In this document: positions 5,661 through 8,000 of the stretch, piece after piece | Position numbering within the stretch: the first letter of the stretch is position 1 | Layout: each line of letters starts with the position of its first letter | NCBI GenBank assembly: GCA_027489915.1 | Contig: JAIXZB010000077.1 | Span: 1-8,000 of the forward strand | DNA from: Rickettsiales bacterium | GTDB taxonomy: Bacteria; Pseudomonadota; Alphaproteobacteria; Rickettsiales; UBA3002 | Length of the DNA stretch: 8,000 bases | Reading direction: 5' to 3' | Notes under the pieces: model-generated | What the model was told of the DNA's origin: nothing | The model's database searches: none | Seen by the model: only the letters and a program-made list of their open reading frames with translations | Position numbers and translations under genes: made by a program

Positions 5661-6635
5661 TACGTTTTCTGCTAACTGTGCATCGCGGTTCTTTTTCATC
5701 TGCTCAAAGTCGCTATCCGCATGGTAGCTCGAGCGTGTGAGTGGGCTCGATGACACCATCAAAAACCCCTTAGTGCGTGCCACACGTTCATAATAGCGGA
5801 ATTCTTCGGGCTCAACGAATCTATCAACAGGTGCATGTTTGGGCGTGGGCTGCAGATATTGGCCAATGGTAATAAAATCCACATCTGCCGAGCGCAGATC
5901 ATCCATCACCTGCAGTACTTCTTCCTTGGTTTCGCCCAAACCAACCATAAGGCCCGATTTGGTAAAAATACTCGGATCTTTCTGTTTCACTTTTTGCAGC
6001 AAATGCAGCGAGTGGAAATAGCGCGCACCGGGGCGAATGGTGCGATATAACCTCGGCACCGTTTCAATATTATGATTATACACATCGGGGCGGGCGATGG
6101 TTACCACATCAATAGAACCGTCTTTACCACGAAAATCAGGGGTAAGCACCTCAATCGTGGTACCCGGAGCATGAAGTCGGATTTTGGCGATGCATTGTGC
6201 AAAATGTTCAGCGCCACCATCTTCCAAATCATCGCGATCAACCGATGTGATGACCACGTGCTTCAAGCCTAATTTGCCTACAGCCGTTGCGAGGTTATCG
6301 GGTTCGTGCGGGTCGAGCAAATCGGGTTTACCGGTGGCGATGTTGCAAAATGCGCAAGCGCGAGTGCACACCGAGCCTAAAATCATCACAGTTGCATGTT
6401 TTTTGCTCCAGCATTCACCAATGTTTGGGCAGGCGGCTTCTTCACACACCGTATTTAGCTTCAAATCGCGCATCAAGGCGCGTGTGTTATGATAGCCCTC
6501 TGAAACAGGCGCTTTTACGCGAATCCATTCAGGCTTTGCTGGCCTTACTTTGGACGTGGTGTCGAGCGTTTCTGTAACGGCTGTTACGTTGGTCATGGCT
6601 GTGTTTTCCATATTGTTGCGTGGGATATAGTCCAT
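5643..6635 (-). CDS. lipA: Lipoyl synthase LipA
   Basis: LipA is a radical-SAM enzyme that inserts two sulfurs into protein-bound octanoyl groups, making the lipoyl cofactor of pyruvate and 2-oxoglutarate dehydrogenases and the glycine cleavage system. Numbered from the ATG at 6635, the auxiliary cluster cysteines are C64, C69 and C75 (CEEAACPNIGEC) and the radical-SAM cysteines are C90, C94 and C97 (CTRACAFC). The C-terminal RSSY motif near 301-304 supplies the serine ligand of the auxiliary cluster. All key residues are present and the length of 330 is normal. The start is uncertain. In-frame ATGs lie at 6680, 6635, 6611 and 6596; I chose 6635 because GGAAAAG precedes it and the 6680 start would lie upstream of the likely -10 box. 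The 3' end overlaps the convergent 139-residue gene by 18 bp. Confidence 0.95.
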   Translation of the reverse strand: MDYIPRNNMENTAMTNVTAVTETLDTTSKVRPAKPEWIRVKAPVSEGYHNTRALMRDLKLNTVCEEAACPNIGECWSKKHATVMILGSVCTRACAFCNIATGKPDLLDPHEPDNLATAVGKLGLKHVVITSVDRDDLEDGGAEHFAQCIAKIRLHAPGTTIEVLTPDFRGKDGSIDVVTIARPDVYNHNIETVPRLYRTIRPGARYFHSLHLLQKVKQKDPSIFTKSGLMVGLGETKEEVLQVMDDLRSADVDFITIGQYLQPTPKHAPVDRFVEPEEFRYYERVARTKGFLMVSSSPLTRSSYHADSDFEQMKKNRDAQLAENVLESTL

Positions 6636-6652
6636 GCGCGGGTGCTTTTCCA

Positions 6653-6659
6653 GTATAAT
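6653..6659. promoter_or_regulatory. Overlapping divergent -10 boxes, lipA/rpoZ
   Basis: The plus strand has a perfect TATAAT at 6654-6659 facing rpoZ. The minus strand has TATACT (complement of 6653-6658) facing lipA. The two elements share five base pairs. Symmetric -10 regions that fire both ways are known in bacteria. Neither has a good -35 box or a TG extension. Expected leaders would be about 70 nt for rpoZ and about 10 nt for lipA. The assignment rests on motifs and gene layout only. Confidence 0.45.
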
Positions 6660-6685
6660 TAGCGTGAAAATTGCTTGCATTGCAC

Positions 6686-6710
6686 GGGGCGCATCTGCTA
6701 ATGCAGCCCC
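6686..6710 (+). promoter_or_regulatory. Stem-loop in rpoZ leader
   Basis: GGGGCGCAT pairs with ATGC-A-GCCCC, giving a 9-bp stem with one bulged A and a 6-nt loop (CTGCTA). It lies about 15 nt before the rpoZ ribosome binding site, so it would be in the rpoZ 5' leader if the TATAAT at 6654 is used. A 10-bp palindrome, ATTCATGAAT (6713-6722), follows it directly. No U-tract follows, so it is not a terminator. An effect on mRNA stability or translation is possible. Confidence 0.4.
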
Positions 6711-6738
6711 TCATTCATGAATTGCTCAGGAGTAGCCA

Positions 6739-7122
6739 ATGGCTCGCGTAACCGTAGAAGATTGCATTATGCACATTCCAAACCGCTTTGATTTGGTGAT
6801 TACTGCCGCTCAGCGTGCCAAGCAAATTGCATCGGGTGTGCCGCTTACGCTTGATCGTGACAACGACAAAGACGCCGTGGTTTCGCTGCGCGAAGTGGCC
6901 GATCGCACCATCGATCTTGATATGATTAAGGAAGAAATTATACAGAACTTCCAGAAAAAAGCTGGATTCGACGTTAATGATTTGAGTGAAGAAGAAGAGC
7001 ACGCGCGCCGTCGTGCACTGGATGACCATTTTGATGACGCACGCAGCTATGTGTCCGAGCAGTCGCAGCAGCTTCCAGGCAGCCTGTCGTTCGTTGAAGA
7101 CAACGTTGAAGTTGAAGACTAG
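6739..7122 (+). CDS. rpoZ: RNA polymerase omega subunit
   Basis: Omega helps fold and hold the beta' subunit in RNA polymerase and forms part of a ppGpp-binding site with beta'. The N-terminus MARVTVEDC, the NRFDLVITAAQRAKQI helix and the LDRDNDKDAVVSLREVAD segment are the family's conserved core. The remainder, from about residue 70, is a variable, acidic tail, and the 127-residue length is common in alphaproteobacteria. The ATG follows AGGAG at six-base spacing, the clearest ribosome binding site in the window. rel follows 80 bp later on the same strand, the usual rpoZ-rel/spoT order, which joins the ppGpp target with its maker. No terminator is visible after the stop, so read-through into rel is likely. 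It diverges from lipA. Confidence 0.96.
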   Translation: MARVTVEDCIMHIPNRFDLVITAAQRAKQIASGVPLTLDRDNDKDAVVSLREVADRTIDLDMIKEEIIQNFQKKAGFDVNDLSEEEEHARRRALDDHFDDARSYVSEQSQQLPGSLSFVEDNVEVED

Positions 7123-7165
7123 TCCTAATTTTACGCTAAAGTAATGATTTTATTGCAATGCCGCA

Positions 7166-7194
7166 TTGGCAAACCCATGTGTTTGTCTTATAGT
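7166..7194 (+). promoter_or_regulatory. Sigma70-like promoter for rel
   Basis: TTGGCA (7166-7171) and TATAGT (7189-7194) are separated by exactly 17 bp, each matching five of six consensus bases. Transcription would begin near 7200-7202, right at the ATG at 7203, so the mRNA would have almost no leader. An imperfect inverted repeat (TTGCAATGC at 7153-7161 with GCATTGGCAA at 7163-7172) overlaps the -35 box and could be an operator. This is the best promoter match in the window. Confidence 0.65.
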
Positions 7195-7202
7195 GTAAGT
7201 CT

Positions 7203-8000
7203 ATGATACGCCAAATGGATTTGGTCGAAAAAATTCGCTCCTACGACCCCAGTGTCGATGAGGATGCAATCAATCGGGCCTATGTGTATGCGATGCAAAA
7301 GCATGGCAGCCAAAAACGTGCCTCAGGTGATCCCTATTTCTCGCACCCTGTCGAGGTGGCCTACAAGCTCACGCAATATAAGCTTGATTCTGCCTCTATC
7401 ATTACTGCGTTATTGCATGATACGGTAGAAGACACCGATGCAACGCTCGATGAAATAGGCGAGCTTTTTGGCGAAGAAATACGCACGTTGGTGGATGGGG
7501 TTACCAAGCTCAACCGCTTAGAGATTAAATCTGAAAGCAGCAAACAGGCTGAGAATTTCCGCAAACTCGTTGTGGCAATGTCGGAAGATTTGCGGGTGCT
7601 GATGGTCAAGCTTGCAGACCGTTTGCATAACATGGAAACGCTGCATCACATCGCAAAGCCTGAGAAACGTGCGCGCATTGCACGCGAAACGTTAGAAATT
7701 TATGCCTCGCTTGCAGAGCGCATTGGTATGCGTCGCATCAAAGAAGAATTGCAGGATTTGGCGTTTAAGGAGTTATTTCCCGAAGCACGTGAATCGATTG
7801 ATAAGCGTTTGGACTTCTTGCGTAAAGAAGGCAAGAGTCAGGTTGAAAAAGTCGAAAAAACCATCCGCGATATGGTGGAAGAATCAGGTATCAAGGGCGC
7901 AAAAGTATATGGGCGCGAAAAGAAGCCCTATTCCATTTGGAAGAAAATGGAAAGCAAGGGCGTTACATTTGAGCAGCTTGCTGATATCGTTGCATTTCGT
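7203..8000 (+). CDS. Bifunctional (p)ppGpp synthetase/hydrolase, Rel/SpoT type (5' part)
   Basis: This long RSH enzyme makes and degrades the alarmone (p)ppGpp in the stringent response. Only the first 266 codons are in the window and the frame is open to the edge. The HD hydrolase domain has its metal and catalytic residues: H48 in FSHPVEVA, H72-D73 and E76-D77 in LLHDTVEDT, and D139 in KLADRLHNM. It is therefore probably hydrolase-competent, unlike RelA of E. coli. The synthetase domain begins with GREKKPYSIWKKM (about 237-249), and its DIVAFR motif sits at the window edge. Regulatory TGS, helical, CC and ACT domains would follow outside. The ATG at 7203 gives the usual N-terminus; another ATG at 7215 is possible. 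No ribosome binding site precedes either. rpoZ lies 80 bp upstream, and a local promoter is present. The product would be named Rel, SpoT or RSH depending on convention. Confidence 0.95.
   Translation, partial: MIRQMDLVEKIRSYDPSVDEDAINRAYVYAMQKHGSQKRASGDPYFSHPVEVAYKLTQYKLDSASIITALLHDTVEDTDATLDEIGELFGEEIRTLVDGVTKLNRLEIKSESSKQAENFRKLVVAMSEDLRVLMVKLADRLHNMETLHHIAKPEKRARIARETLEIYASLAERIGMRRIKEELQDLAFKELFPEARESIDKRLDFLRKEGKSQVEKVEKTIRDMVEESGIKGAKVYGREKKPYSIWKKMESKGVTFEQLADIVAFR

Noticed and set aside
6715..7029. 104-codon minus-strand frame opposite rpoZ
   Set aside because: It is the reverse of a clearly conserved omega-subunit gene.
7361..7633. 90-codon minus-strand frame opposite rel
   Set aside because: It is a Ser-rich antisense shadow of the HD domain coding sequence.
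1..8000. CRISPR array, IS element, prophage, toxin-antitoxin or defence module
   Set aside because: There are no regularly spaced repeats, transposase or integrase genes or attachment-site duplications. The RatA-like name of the coq10 gene does not imply a toxin-antitoxin pair, since no antitoxin gene is next to it.

Overview
The window looks like ordinary chromosomal DNA from an alphaproteobacterium of roughly balanced GC content. Three things point to this group: a Coq10/RatA-type START-domain gene close to lipA, an omega-subunit gene (rpoZ) directly followed by a Rel/Spo-type (p)ppGpp gene, and the sequence style of the tRNA-Ser(GGA). The organism makes a flagellum (fliF) and lipoylated dehydrogenases. 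I cannot place it below class level. Nothing indicates a phage, plasmid, IS element, CRISPR array or defence island.

Layout. Positions 14-1663 (minus) hold fliF, the flagellar MS-ring protein, probably followed outside the window by another flagellar gene. Positions 1664-1938 are an AT-rich non-coding stretch with helically phased A-tracts and several inverted repeats, probably the fliF control region. Positions 1939-4365 (minus) hold a co-directional run: secreted msrA, an M17 leucyl aminopeptidase and a small MarR-type winged-helix regulator. The spacings are short enough for an operon. Positions 4472-4561 (minus) are a complete tRNA-Ser(GGA) with encoded CCA. Positions 4676-5122 (minus) hold the Coq10/RatA-like gene. 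Positions 5241-5660 (plus) hold an unrecognised 139-residue protein gene that sits between coq10 and lipA on the opposite strand and overlaps the lipA 3' end by 18 bp. Positions 5643-6635 (minus) hold lipA. Positions 6739-7122 (plus) hold rpoZ. From 7203 to the window edge (plus) is the N-terminal part of a bifunctional Rel/SpoT-type (p)ppGpp enzyme.

How the genes fit together. rpoZ and rel form the known functional pair in which omega contributes a ppGpp-binding site on RNA polymerase and Rel makes and degrades ppGpp. rel also has its own strong sigma70-like promoter, placed so close to the ATG that its mRNA would be almost leaderless. lipA and rpoZ diverge from a 103-bp region in which -10-like elements of both strands overlap. 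LipA and Coq10 both serve respiratory metabolism. MsrA, the aminopeptidase and the MarR-like regulator may form a small protein repair/turnover unit, but this is inferred from layout only.

I found no clearly new multi-gene system. The points most worth a second look are the orphan gene at 5241-5660, the rel promoter geometry, the lipA/rpoZ shared promoter, and the structured AT-rich DNA upstream of fliF.
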